Assembly: GCA_032620915.1 (NCBI GenBank)
Contig: CP136052.1
Location: forward strand, 3,294,001-3,358,000
Direction of reading: 5' to 3'
Length of the DNA stretch: 64,000 nucleotides
Source: Oscillospiraceae bacterium NTUH-002-81
GTDB lineage: Bacteria; Bacillota; Clostridia; Lachnospirales; Lachnospiraceae
The notes under the pieces are model-generated. The model was not told where the DNA came from and made no database searches. It saw nothing but the letters and a program-made list of their open reading frames with translations. Positions 55,455 to 64,000 of the stretch are shown one piece after another. The position numbers and the translations under genes were made by a program. Each line of letters starts with the position of its first letter. The first letter of the stretch is position 1.

Positions 55455-56870
55455 TTACAGAATTTCCCAGCTTATTTTTTTCTTGTAATTCTCGTATTTC
55501 GGCTTCTTATGCTCCTTGGAATCCCACAGCTCTGCGGCCGGGCCTTCCCATTCCTTCGCATAGTTTTTACATTTTCCGCACAGATGCTCCACGCTCTCCG
55601 GGGACTGCAGGTCTGTGGACTTGGCTCCGGTCTCCTCCACCATCTTCTGCAGAAGCTCCGGATTCTCCAGCATCGGGCACGGTCTTAAGTGGTTGCCATT
55701 GAAGGGCTGGTTATCCCGGTATGCCATGAACAGCGGCTGCTTCAGTGCTTCCAGCAGTGTCACATCGTGGATGTTGGCGCTGGAATAATGGATGAATACA
55801 CAGGGCTCCACATCGCCGTTGGCGTTGATATGGAAATAGTTTCTGCCGCCTGCGATACAACCGCCCACGAACTCACCATCGTTCTGGAAGTCCATGGCAA
55901 AGATCTGCTTGCCGCCTGTGGCGCCTCTGATCTCCCGTACCCGATGGTACATATATTTTCTCTGCTCCATGGTAGGCAGCAGATCTACGGATGCGTCATT
56001 TCCTACCGGCATGTAGTGGAAATACCAGGTGAACCGGCAGCCCTTCTCGATGATCATATCCAGGAACTCATCGGAAGTAACGGTGGAAATATTTTTACTT
56101 GTATAGCAGATGGATGTACCGAAGATCAGGCCGTATTTTTTCAGCAGATCCATGGCCTTCATGACACGGTCAAACACGCCCTCGCCACGGCGCAAATCAT
56201 TGACTTCCTCAAAGCCCTCCAGGCTGATGGACAGGGACAGGTTGCCTACCCGCTGCATTTCCTTACAGAAATCCTCGTCTACCAGTGTGCCGTTGGTAAA
56301 TGCATGGAACTCGCAGTCGTTGTGTTTCTCGCACAGACGGATGATGTCTGCTTTGCGCACCAGCGGCTCGCCGCCGGTATACATGTAGAAGTAAACGCCC
56401 AGCTCCTTGCCCTGGGTGATGATGCTGTCCAGATCCTCAAAGCTTAAGTTCAGCTTGTGGCCGTACTCTGCTGCCCAGCAGCCGGTGCAGTGCAGATTGC
56501 AGGCGCTGGTGGGATCCATCAGGATCAGCCACGGAATGTTGCACTGGTGGATCTCACGCATTTTCCGGATGGTCTTGGTGCCATGGAAAGCAGCCTCGAA
56601 GCCTAAGTTCAGGGCGGTCATCTTTGCCACGTGGGGATTGATCTCGTCCAGACCTCTGTTGATGTACTGCATCCATTTGCTGTCCGGATCCTGGATCATC
56701 TTTCTGGCATTGTCATATACCTGATCTCCGAATGTGTCACCCAGGAACTTCTCCGAGATATCCACGATATCCAGCAGTCCTTTTTCTCTGTCTTTATAAA
56801 TATGTTTTAATGCCTGATCAATCGCTGTTGAAAATGCCGCTCTTGCAGCCTTATGTGTTAATGTTCCCAT
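55455..56870 (-). CDS. Radical SAM protein with SPASM-like C-terminus
   Basis: 471 residues from ATG 56870 (TGGAGG lies 9-14 bases upstream, inside the longer frame). The Fe-S cluster motif CNLHCTGC lies near residues 123-130, followed by GEPL and the SAM-binding strands. The C-terminal region has Cys residues (GGCIAGG, VEPCVFIHYSS, CPMLENPELL, LCGKCKNYAKE) like SPASM auxiliary clusters. An unusual N-terminal ~115 residues carry helices without the radical SAM motif. Neighbours are a TetR regulator and an MntP-like pump. Substrate unknown; SPASM proteins often modify peptides. Confidence 0.85.
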   Translation of the reverse strand: MGTLTHKAARAAFSTAIDQALKHIYKDREKGLLDIVDISEKFLGDTFGDQVYDNARKMIQDPDSKWMQYINRGLDEINPHVAKMTALNLGFEAAFHGTKTIRKMREIHQCNIPWLILMDPTSACNLHCTGCWAAEYGHKLNLSFEDLDSIITQGKELGVYFYMYTGGEPLVRKADIIRLCEKHNDCEFHAFTNGTLVDEDFCKEMQRVGNLSLSISLEGFEEVNDLRRGEGVFDRVMKAMDLLKKYGLIFGTSICYTSKNISTVTSDEFLDMIIEKGCRFTWYFHYMPVGNDASVDLLPTMEQRKYMYHRVREIRGATGGKQIFAMDFQNDGEFVGGCIAGGRNYFHINANGDVEPCVFIHYSSANIHDVTLLEALKQPLFMAYRDNQPFNGNHLRPCPMLENPELLQKMVEETGAKSTDLQSPESVEHLCGKCKNYAKEWEGPAAELWDSKEHKKPKYENYKKKISWEIL

Positions 56871-56901
56871 AACCGTATCCTCCATATCTCTTTAAAAATA
56901 T

Positions 56902-57477
56902 CTATTGTATCAGGTATCGGATGATGACATCAATACCTGCAATAATCAGTATGATTCCGCCAATGGCGTAGGCCTTCGTCCGCTGCTCATAACCCAGTCG
57001 GTATCCCACGAATGTCCCCGCCAGCGCAAAGATCAGGGTGACCAGTTCCAGGATCAGCCCCACGGCCAGGATCTCTGTACCCAGAAAACCAAACCCGATG
57101 CCTGCGAAAAATGCATCCAGACTGGTCATCATGGCGGCTGCCCAGGCTTTCTGATAGCTGATCTGTCCGCGCCGCTCCAGGAAGTCTTTCTTCCGCCAGC
57201 CCTTCGCAAACATATATACCCCTAACGCAAGAAAAATAATCACCGAAAACGCATCCCACATGTTCTGCATCTCCGACGTCCGGGTCTGCATCACCGGGAA
57301 TCTGGCGACCAGAAATCCAAGCCCCACAGCGATCAGCTGCCAGATACAGAAAATCAGGCCCATACAGACCAGTTTCTTTTTCTCTATTTTCTGCAGCGTA
57401 GCACCGACACAGACAGTTACCGCGAAGATGTCAAACGAAAGACCTATCGAAATGATCAGTATCTCGGCCAGATTCAT
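56902..57477 (-). CDS. mntP: MntP-like manganese efflux pump
   Basis: 191 residues from ATG 57477 (GGAAAGGGAG, good spacing). Six hydrophobic helices; the conserved segment ISIGLSFDIFAVTVCVGA near the N-terminus and a second SLDAFFAGIGFG segment repeat the same pattern, a two-fold repeat typical of MntP (YebN). The paired Asp residues may bind Mn2+. MntP exports manganese and is often controlled by a Mn2+ riboswitch, but none is evident upstream. The gene starts right after the ALDH terminator region and points toward the radical SAM gene. Confidence 0.82.
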   Translation of the reverse strand: MNLAEILIISIGLSFDIFAVTVCVGATLQKIEKKKLVCMGLIFCIWQLIAVGLGFLVARFPVMQTRTSEMQNMWDAFSVIIFLALGVYMFAKGWRKKDFLERRGQISYQKAWAAAMMTSLDAFFAGIGFGFLGTEILAVGLILELVTLIFALAGTFVGYRLGYEQRTKAYAIGGIILIIAGIDVIIRYLIQ

Positions 57478-57558
57478 TGTTTCACTCCCTTTCCGGAATC
57501 TCCTTTGTTCCTCTGTCTGCCTATACTGTAGCCTCCGTTCCCGAAAAAATCGACAGAC

Positions 57559-57627
57559 AAAAAAAACCGGGTGTAAAATCCAAAACGACAAATATGGCCA
57601 AATGTCGTTTTGAATTCTACATCCGGT
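57559..57627 (-). terminator. Strong long-stem terminator after the aldehyde dehydrogenase
   Basis: An almost perfect ~29-base stem (ACACCGGATGTAGAATTC... with ...GGATTTTACACCCGGT) around GGCCA is followed by eight T on the minus strand. It begins 12 bases beyond the dehydrogenase stop. Confidence 0.93.
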
Positions 57628-57638
57628 GTTGATTGTTG

Positions 57639-59015
57639 TTATCGTAAAAATAACCGTAACAGCGCCTGCTTCCACCATCGGTAAGGCTGATACCGCACGG
57701 GCAGATCCATCCAGGTGGATTTGTCCACGATGCTCTTCCGGTGACTGAACGTCTCGAAAGAATCCCTACCGTGGTAGCTTCCCATGCCGCTGTTTCCCAC
57801 GCCGCCGAAGCCCATGGCTGAGGTTGCCAGATGGATCACGGTGTCGTTGACACAGCCGCCGCCAAAGGGAACCTGCCGCAAAATCTTGGCCTCGGTCTTC
57901 CGATCTGCAGTGAACAGATAGAGCGCCAGCGGTTTTTCCCGTTCTTTTACAAAACGGAGGGCTTCCTCCAGCCGGTCAAAAGCCAGCACCGGAAGCACCG
58001 GACCAAAGATCTCCTCCTGCATCACAGGCGCTTCGGGAGAGACATCCCGCAAAACGGTGGGCGCGATCTGCAGCGTCTGCCGTCTGCCATAGCCGCCGAT
58101 GACCGCCAGCTCCCCGGCCAGCAGATGCATCACCCGATCATAGTGCCGCTCATTGACCATCCGGGGATAATGGGGATTTGCCAGCGGTTCCCGTCCCAGC
58201 TGCCGTTTTGTCTGGCGGCACAGCTCCTGCATAAACTTCTCCTGCACGGAGCGCTGTACCAGCACATAATCCGGCGCCACGCACGTCTGCCCACTGTTTA
58301 AAAATTTGCCGAAAACAATTCGTCTGGCCGCCAGGGACAGATCCGCCGTCTCATCCACGATACAGGGGCTCTTGCCGCCCAGCTCCAGCGTCACCGGCGT
58401 CAGATGTTTTGCCGCCTGCTCCATCACCAGCTTTCCCACCGATACACTGCCAGTGAAGAAAATATAGTCAAACCGCTGTTCCAGCAGAGCTGCACTGATC
58501 TTCCGGTCACCTTCCACCACAGTTACATAGCTTTTCGGATAAATCTCCTCCAGCAGAGAAGCGATGACCGCCGACGTCCGGGGCGCATCCTCCGAAGGTT
58601 TAAGCACACAGCAGTTGCCTGCCGCCAGAGCACCGATGAGGGGCTCCATCGTCAGCAGAAACGGATAATTCCAGGGTGCCATCACCAGCACCACGCCGTA
58701 CGGCTCCGGCACGGTGAAGCTTTTCCCGTGAAACTGGGCCAGCGGTGTGGGGACCTTTTTCTCCCTCGTCCAGCCATCCAGATGCCGCAGCACATAGGTC
58801 AGCTCACTTAACGTCAGCCCCACCTCAGTCATGTAGGATTCAAAAGGCGCTTTTCCCAGATCCGCCTGCAGCGCCCGGCTGATCTCCTGTTCCCGCCGAC
58901 GGATGGCCTGCCGCAGGCGAAGAAGCGCCGCCTTTCGAAAGCGGATATCCCGTGTCTTGCCTGTGTTGAAAAAATCGCGCTGTTTTTTCAGTAACTGTTC
59001 TATATTTTCCTGCAT
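57639..59015 (-). CDS. Aldehyde dehydrogenase, fused in frame to an upstream gene remnant
   Basis: The last 458 codons of the 1,103-codon minus-strand frame (57639-60950) encode a complete ALDH. ATG 59015 has GGAGGAAGCGGA directly before it, so it can start independently. Features: WNYPFLLTMEPLIGAL (about residues 107-122), catalytic Glu in TLELGGK (about 207), catalytic Cys in NSGQTCVAPD (about 243) and EEIFGPVLPV. It resembles class 3-type fatty/aromatic aldehyde dehydrogenases (YwdH/AlkH type) with a basic hydrophobic C-terminus that may touch the membrane. NAD(P)-dependent oxidation of an aldehyde to an acid. Confidence 0.9.
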   Translation of the reverse strand: MQENIEQLLKKQRDFFNTGKTRDIRFRKAALLRLRQAIRRREQEISRALQADLGKAPFESYMTEVGLTLSELTYVLRHLDGWTREKKVPTPLAQFHGKSFTVPEPYGVVLVMAPWNYPFLLTMEPLIGALAAGNCCVLKPSEDAPRTSAVIASLLEEIYPKSYVTVVEGDRKISAALLEQRFDYIFFTGSVSVGKLVMEQAAKHLTPVTLELGGKSPCIVDETADLSLAARRIVFGKFLNSGQTCVAPDYVLVQRSVQEKFMQELCRQTKRQLGREPLANPHYPRMVNERHYDRVMHLLAGELAVIGGYGRRQTLQIAPTVLRDVSPEAPVMQEEIFGPVLPVLAFDRLEEALRFVKEREKPLALYLFTADRKTEAKILRQVPFGGGCVNDTVIHLATSAMGFGGVGNSGMGSYHGRDSFETFSHRKSIVDKSTWMDLPVRYQPYRWWKQALLRLFLR

Positions 59016-60899
59016 TCCGCTTCCTCCATTACTCCGCGCAGAACCGGTATCCGGCGTCACATACATCTGATAGGGCATGACGCCGCCGGGCAAAAATGTC
59101 AGGGAATTGCCGGTCAGCGACTCATATTCCGTGTTGCAGGTGCCGCCGCCAAACACCGGTGTCTGCAGATAGCCCTTGATGGTATTTTCCTGCAGGCTGT
59201 GAATAAAGGTCAAAACATCCTCGCTGGGTGCAAAGTTGTTAAACACACTGTAGTCCGTCAGGCTCTCATTCATGATCATGATGATATTCTGCGGCACCGT
59301 CTTCACTGTAGAAGTCCCGTCCATGGACGCCGTACTCTGGTCAATGGAATCCCGGATGCGCTGCACCGATTTCTGCGAATAGCCGTCCGGGGCCTGCACA
59401 TTTTTCAGCCCCAGATAGGACATGCTGCTCAGCAGGAATCCCTGATTGGCATAATTTCCGCTGATGTCCCACTGATCGGTGCCGATGCCACGCCGCGCCT
59501 GAAAACCGCTTTCATAAAAAATCATGACAAAGCCAAACCCAATCAGCACCAGCAGGGCATCCTTGAAAATACGAAAACGAAAGGCCTGTCCTGTCGTCGC
59601 AGATAGCTGGCGTCGATGCGCACTGCTGCAAAGCCGGAATGCCAGAACAATAAACACCGCTGCCGCCAGCACTCCCGTCAGAAGCTGCTGTGTCCACTGC
59701 AGATCATACCCACCGGCCACGGTTGCCGCTGTCTTCGCTGCTTTCAGTTCCCAGGGAAGCACCGGCTTGCCCCGGAACTGGAGCACAAAATAATTCGCAG
59801 CCGCCAACGCCAGAAACACCAGGTTCACAATGGCTGCCGCCCAGGCCGCCCGGTCTGTCACCACATAAATGGCCGCATAAAACAGAAAATACCAGATGAT
59901 ATTGTAAAAACCATAGCTTTTGCTGACATTTTCCCAGTTGCCGCCGGCGTATTCCACCAGCCAGTAGGTAAATACCGGCCCCAGAAATAAAACTGCCGCC
60001 GACGCCAGCATGGACAGCTTCTGCCGGTTTTCCTCCACAAGAAACGGCTCTGTCAGAGTTCCACAGGCGCCATGACCGCCGACGCCGATCTTCCGCAAGA
60101 TTCCCTGAATAAAGGAGGCAGGCACTGCAAGCAGTCCCACCAGAACCAGCACCAGGAAAATGGCCCGGGCAAAGGCGCGGATGTTCATCCGCTCATAGTC
60201 AAAAACCACGGTGATGCCGTCTTCCAGCGTGCCGCCATCTCCCACCGCAGGCATCTCCAGCGCCGCGCTGCCGCTGCTGCTGCTGCGGAAATAAATCACG
60301 CCCTGTGCCTCACCCGGATCACCAGCAGACGCCGCATCTGCCTGCACATGGCTTCCGCCGTTGGCCGCCGTGCGTTCGTAGTTCAGCGTAACTGTGTAAG
60401 ATTTGCCCTTTTTCAGATCCTGATCCATGGGCACCCATACCTTGGCCACATCCTCGGCATAATCCGCCATGGCCACAGACTGGGTCACCAGCGTACCATT
60501 CTCATCATCCAGCCGCACCAGCAGCGTGCCGTCGGCAGACGCCGCCCCTTCGATCCAGAGAAACAGCTGATCCAGATGCTGCCCCTCTGACTGAAAGCTC
60601 TGAGACAGCTCATGGCCCTCCTGCAGCGGGATCGTCCCGTAATCAGCCGCCAGATTGATATTCGTTCCCCAGGGCTCCTCAAAAACATTTTTGTGGCTGA
60701 TCAGAAACGCCAGCAGCAAAATGCCGATCAGTGCACAGACGATCAGACGTCCCCTGTGGGCTTTCAGTTCTGCTTTTACCTCTGTTTTCCATCCGGTGGC
60801 TCCTGTACCCGTCTGCCTGGTTCCTGTTCTTCCTTCTGTTGCTGCTTCTGGCTGCCCATTTTCCGTTTTCTTGATGCTCTGCGCCAGCTCTGTACCCAT
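59016..60899 (-). pseudogene. Truncated LTA-synthase-like membrane protein, joined to the aldehyde dehydrogenase
   Basis: From ATG 60899 (GGCAGGAG RBS): one transmembrane helix (about 45-65), an extracellular beta-rich domain (about 75-215), some seven further helices (to about 485) and the start of an extracellular sulfatase-fold domain (IIMIMNESLTDYSVF, GGGTCNTEYESLTG). The domain stops about 85 residues in, before the later metal-binding His and Asp-His motifs (a complete copy at 2567-4588 has QGHG and YGDHLP). Without a stop, it reads into the ALDH. It is therefore either a deletion fusion or an assembly join. Catalytic function is improbable; the membrane part could still be made. Confidence 0.75.
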
Positions 60900-61003
60900 A
60901 TCTGCTCCTGCCTTTCTATGCTTTATCAGTTTTATGCTAAAATAAAACATTAAACAGGAAGATATGGGATTTTAAACTTTTTCTAAACTCTGTTTAGCAA
61001 GAC

Positions 61004-61042
61004 AACGCAATCCTGATCTGGCAAATTCCAGAAAGATTACGT
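61004..61042. terminator. Hairpin between GH13 gene and the LTA-like remnant
   Basis: AACGCAATC..ATCTGG and CCAGA..GATTACGTT pair imperfectly around CAAATT. The T6 run is on the plus-strand 3' side, while both flanking genes are minus, so the direction is unclear. It lies 20 bases after the GH13 stop. Confidence 0.4.
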
Positions 61043-61062
61043 TTTTTGCTTTCTACATCGGC

Positions 61063-62748
61063 TTACTGGCACTCTGCAATGATGACCTGATAACCGTCCA
61101 GCGTGATCACGCCTTCCGCCGCCTGCGCCTGCTCTTCCTCCGTGTATGCCCGGTTGGTCAGCAGAATCTCCTTCACCGGTGCCTCCAGCTGCAGCGTCCG
61201 GGGTTCCTCCCGGAAGTTTGCCAGCACCACCAGCCGCTGTCCCTCCCGCTCTCTTGCAAAAGCGATCAGGTCATGCTCCTCTTCAAACAACGCACGAAAT
61301 GCGCCGTAGACAACTGTCTCTCCGTATGTTTCCGATTTGCGCAGCGCAATGAGCTGCCTGTACCAGGAGCGGACAGAATTCGGATTGCCCATCTGCGCTT
61401 CGGCGTTGATGCGCGTATAGTTGGGATTCACTTTCAGCCATGGTGTCCCTGTGGTAAATCCTGCCTCTGTCCCGGCATTCCACTGGAACGGTGTCCGGCA
61501 GTTGTCCCGGCTGTAGCGCTGCACCGCCGCCATGGCCTGCTCCTCTGTGCATCCGGCCGCCAGGGCCACCCGATACTCGTCCCTGGAATTGAGGTCATCC
61601 ATTTCTTCAATATTTTTGAAGGCACAGTTTTCCATGCCAATTTCCTGCCCCTGATAAATAAAGGGCAGGCCTCGGAGCATCATCAGCACCGCTGCCAGCA
61701 TTTTCTTACTCTTCTCCGTGCAGCCGCCGTCCGGCAGATACCGGCTGACGCCCCGGGGCTCATCATGATTTTCAATGATATTTGCCATAAAACCCACGTT
61801 GGCTGTGATCCGCTGCACCCGGTACAAAATATCCCGATACTCATCCGGCGAAAGCTTCCGCCGGTCATACCAGCCCTTCTCGCTGCATCCGGCCGCCTCC
61901 GAACTGAAATCAAAAATCGTAGAAAAATAACCGTTCTCTCCGATATACCGGGGCAGATCCTCCTCCCGGTAGTTGAACAACTCGCCCACGGTAAACGCAT
62001 CCACCCGGTCGAAGGTTCTCTCCTTCATCTCCCGCAGAAATGCACCCGGCCCTTCCGCTGCCGCCAGCATCGTCGCACAGCTGCACAGGCCATCCGCCCG
62101 GTCCGCCGGAAAATCCTGGAACCGCAGATCCTTCTTTATATTAATGATGGCATCGATGCGAAAACCGGCCAGCCCCTTGTCCAGCCACCAGTTCATCATT
62201 TTGTAAATCTCTTCCCGCAGCTTCGGATTCTCCCAGTTCAGATCCGGCTGCTCCTTCGCAAACAGATGCAAATAATATTTGTTCGTTCCCGGAATCGGCT
62301 CCCAGGCACTGCCGCCAAAATAAGAGCGCCAGTTGCAGGGCGGCTGCCCGTTTTTTCCTTCTCGGATGTAGAAATACTGCCCATACTCCCCGTCCGAGTC
62401 TGCCAGCGCCTTTTGGAACCATTCATGTTCGTTGGAACAGTGGTTCACCACCAAATCCATCAGCACCGCCATGTCCCGCTTCTTCGCCTCCACCAGCAGC
62501 TCATCCATGTCCGCCATCGTGCCAAAGCACGGATCGATATTGTAATAATCTGAAATATCGTATCCCTGATCCACAAAGGGGGAACAGTATACCGGCGAAA
62601 TCCACACGATATCCACACCCAGATCCTTCAGATAATCCAGTTTGCTGATAATCCCCCGCAGATCACCGATGCCGTCCCCGTTCGTATCCAGAAAGCTCTT
62701 CGGGTATACCTGATAGGCCACCTTCCCATGCCACCATTTTCTTTCCAT
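61063..62748 (-). CDS. GH13 alpha-glucosidase (oligo-1,6-glucosidase type)
   Basis: 561 residues from ATG 62748 (AAGGAAGGAG before it; a longer frame lacks an RBS). TIM-barrel GH13 motifs in order: DGIGDLRGIISKLDYLK, DLVVNHCSNEH (region I, about 96-106), GFRIDAIIN with nucleophile Asp (about residue 197), FTVGELFN with the general acid Glu (about 252) and ENHDEPR (region IV). The QVYPKSF start is typical of GH13_31, which releases glucose from short alpha-1,6 (isomaltose-type) or alpha-1,4 sugars. No signal peptide, so it acts on imported oligosaccharides. Confidence 0.94.
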   Translation of the reverse strand: MERKWWHGKVAYQVYPKSFLDTNGDGIGDLRGIISKLDYLKDLGVDIVWISPVYCSPFVDQGYDISDYYNIDPCFGTMADMDELLVEAKKRDMAVLMDLVVNHCSNEHEWFQKALADSDGEYGQYFYIREGKNGQPPCNWRSYFGGSAWEPIPGTNKYYLHLFAKEQPDLNWENPKLREEIYKMMNWWLDKGLAGFRIDAIINIKKDLRFQDFPADRADGLCSCATMLAAAEGPGAFLREMKERTFDRVDAFTVGELFNYREEDLPRYIGENGYFSTIFDFSSEAAGCSEKGWYDRRKLSPDEYRDILYRVQRITANVGFMANIIENHDEPRGVSRYLPDGGCTEKSKKMLAAVLMMLRGLPFIYQGQEIGMENCAFKNIEEMDDLNSRDEYRVALAAGCTEEQAMAAVQRYSRDNCRTPFQWNAGTEAGFTTGTPWLKVNPNYTRINAEAQMGNPNSVRSWYRQLIALRKSETYGETVVYGAFRALFEEEHDLIAFAREREGQRLVVLANFREEPRTLQLEAPVKEILLTNRAYTEEEQAQAAEGVITLDGYQVIIAECQ

Positions 62749-62892
62749 ACCTTCTCCTTCCTTTCCCTTTTTCTTCAAAAATACGCAAAAAGTTCACATT
62801 TATTTAAAGGGAACATCACAGTTTCTTCATAATCTTCCTCTATGATAAATCATGTAAAAGAAATAACTTTTTCATAACATACCTCTCTCTTA

Positions 62893-62920
62893 CGGAGCCC
62901 TGCCGAAAGGCAGCGCTCCG
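62893..62920. terminator. Hairpin between PIN toxin and GH13 genes
   Basis: CGGAGC.CTGCC and GGCAG.GCTCCG pair around GAAA, with ATTTTTC on the plus-strand 3' side. It sits 32 bases past the PIN stop on the minus strand, where the U-tract would be lacking. A symmetric or plus-strand role is possible. The 62749-62952 gap otherwise shows no gene. Confidence 0.45.
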
Positions 62921-62952
62921 ATTTTTCTTTATTCCTCTTGTAACTAAAAGTT

Positions 62953-63360
62953 TTATTGAATAATCGCAAGCAACTCATTCGGTGTAACGATAAAAGGCTT
63001 TTGAGGAAAATGTTTCCCATTCCCTGTAACCAGATACGCATTATCCTCCTTCTTTGCCATAACGACTTCATAAAACACAAGATCCTTCGGGTCTGGAAGT
63101 CGCTCATTTGTAATAAGCCGCTCTGCAAATATCCCATTTGCTTTCATTACATTTAACAATAATTCAATAACACCATTATCAAATTTAAATTTTGGCCTGC
63201 GAAGCACCTGTGAATACTCCTCAAGAATTTCGTCATTGAAAACAGGAATAATCGTTCCATCAAAAACCGCCTCCAGCACTCGAACAGTTGCCGCATCTCT
63301 ATGCTTGGACAACAATGCCGATATCAAAACATTCGTATCAATGACAACCAAATAATTCAT
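62953..63360 (-). CDS. PIN-domain toxin (COG1569-like)
   Basis: 135 residues from ATG 63360 (GAGGAAGG, 7 bases), 11 bases after the RelB-type antitoxin stop. It begins MNYLVVIDTNVLISALLSKHRD, with the first catalytic Asp of the PIN nuclease fold (Asp8). Further acidic positions lie in FNDEILEEY (Glu) and LPDPKDLVFYEV (Asp). PIN toxins cleave tRNA or mRNA. Adjacent and coupled to a RelB/DinJ-type antitoxin, forming a type II toxin-antitoxin pair. Activity inferred from residues. Confidence 0.85.
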   Translation of the reverse strand: MNYLVVIDTNVLISALLSKHRDAATVRVLEAVFDGTIIPVFNDEILEEYSQVLRRPKFKFDNGVIELLLNVMKANGIFAERLITNERLPDPKDLVFYEVVMAKKEDNAYLVTGNGKHFPQKPFIVTPNELLAIIQ

Positions 63361-63371
63361 AGGCGCCTTCC

Positions 63372-63665
63372 TCACTCCTTACTGTCACGGGCCAATCGGA
63401 TTTCCTTATTAATCTCATCCAGCGACATATCCTGCAGATGATTATCTTTAGCTGCTAAACGTAATGCGTGAAATGCAGCACGTCCATCTTCTAAAGAATT
63501 TCTTATCGGCGCAGAAATTTCAAAAGGAATTTTCCTCTCCCGAACAACTGCACGGGCAAAAATATTAAAAGCGGTCGATGCATTCATCCCAAACTCTTTG
63601 CATAAATTATCAAACTGATTCTTTAAAGATTCATCCATCCGAACACTAAATGTAGTCTGTCCCAT
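63372..63665 (-). CDS. RelB/DinJ-family antitoxin
   Basis: 97 residues. The N-terminal ribbon-helix-helix (TTFSVRMDESLKNQF... GMNASTAFNIFARAVV) is the DinJ/RelB DNA-binding domain; the C-terminal tail is acidic/basic and would neutralise the toxin. It precedes the PIN gene by 11 bases, antitoxin first, as usual. RelB antitoxins normally pair with RelE-type toxins, so this is a mixed pair. ATG 63665, RBS AAAAGAGGG. It likely autoregulates. Confidence 0.85.
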   Translation of the reverse strand: MGQTTFSVRMDESLKNQFDNLCKEFGMNASTAFNIFARAVVRERKIPFEISAPIRNSLEDGRAAFHALRLAAKDNHLQDMSLDEINKEIRLARDSKE

Positions 63666-63862
63666 AAATCAATCCCTCTTTTCTCAAAATCAACAATAGT
63701 TATCTCTATATATTATACGAAAAAATTCATCAAAAAGTCAATAAATAGAACCTAAATAATCATATTTAGAACTTGTTGAGTTCGAATTATAGGATTTTAA
63801 TTAAAATAAGTTGTCAGAAAACATCAGCGTGACTAAAAGTTCTTCGAATTATCATTACGCAA

Positions 63863-63901
63863 AAAAGAGCCAAAATCCTTTTAAAAGAATTCTGACTCTC
63901 T
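63863..63901 (-). terminator. Terminator after tRNA-Pro(CGG)
   Basis: Minus-strand AGAGTCAGAATTCTTTTAAAAGGATTTTGGCTCTTTTTTGC: a stem pairing AGAGTCAGAAT with GATTTTGGCTCT (with wobble) and a T-run. The 63666-63862 stretch before it is AT-rich with no gene. Confidence 0.75.
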
Positions 63902-63906
63902 CAAAG

Positions 63907-63980
63907 TCGAAGTGACGTGATTCGAACACGCGACCTCTGCGTCCCGAACGCAGCGCTCTACCAAGCTGAGCCACACTTCG
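63907..63980 (-). tRNA. tRNA-Pro (anticodon CGG)
   Basis: 74-base cloverleaf on the minus strand. Acceptor stem CGAAGTG/CACTTCG, D-arm GGCTCAGCTTGGTAGAGC, anticodon stem CTGCG/CGCAG with loop TTCGGGA (anticodon CGG) and T-arm GCGTGTTCGAATCACGT. No encoded CCA. Shares its D-arm with tRNA-Pro(AGG) at 30.4 kb. Confidence 0.93.
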
Positions 63981-64000
63981 ATTTGGATCATCCGTTCAGA

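Noticed and set aside
61273..62553. 426-codon plus-strand frame opposite the GH13 gene
   Set aside because: Antisense to a gene with all GH13 motifs; no domain or RBS.

Overview
The window looks like a chromosomal segment of a Gram-positive anaerobe of the Clostridia, most probably Lachnospiraceae (gut Firmicutes). The reasons are the gene families (T-box-controlled valS, V-type ATPase operon, AzlCD, Hcp, SPASM radical SAM with a TetR neighbour), strong GGAGG ribosome-binding sites, sigma-A-type promoters with 17-base spacers, and a fairly GC-rich core. The species cannot be named from the sequence alone. Most genes lie on the minus strand.

Layout. 1-7.6 kb: one minus-strand operon behind a Val T-box: valS, an LTA-synthase-like sulfatase, folC, a 48-residue protein and a truncated TPR/zinc-ribbon membrane protein. 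7.6-13.2 kb: uvrC, tcdA-type E1-like enzyme, M18 aminopeptidase and an amino-acid permease. 13.3-19.4 kb: a small AT-rich integrative element with integrase, excisionase, MobT/Rep_trans protein, an oriT-like palindrome, a divergent XRE repressor and a secreted cysteine-peptidase cargo. 19.5-31.3 kb: an HD-GYP/GGDEF signalling gene with a frameshift, hcp, a catalytically degenerate MgsA paralogue, a class V aminotransferase, true mgsA, a transaldolase-like gene, a LuxR regulator, azlCD, tRNA-Pro(AGG) and a ZIP transporter.

31.4-40.3 kb: a complete V-type ATPase operon (G/H-I-K-E-C-F-A-B-D). Its ring subunit keeps the Na+-binding residues known from Enterococcus hirae. 40.6-50 kb: a nickel-pincer-nucleotide operon: larB, larC (in two frames), a five-gene Dpp/Nik-type ABC transporter, larE and then upp. 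It is preceded by a structured leader that ends in a terminator-like hairpin. No larA is present in the window. 50-64 kb: a large membrane protein, a TPR protein, an AI-2E-family permease, TetR plus radical SAM, mntP-like efflux, an LTA-synthase-like gene cut in mid-domain and fused in frame to a full-length aldehyde dehydrogenase, a GH13 glucosidase, a PIN/RelB toxin-antitoxin pair and tRNA-Pro(CGG).

The most unusual non-coding signal is a family of about 157-161-base multi-hairpin repeats (19.5, 29.0 and 54.6 kb, with partial duplications). Helices are conserved by compensatory changes while loop sequences drift. A second, unrelated repeat of about 121 bases is tandemly duplicated inside the V-ATPase operon.
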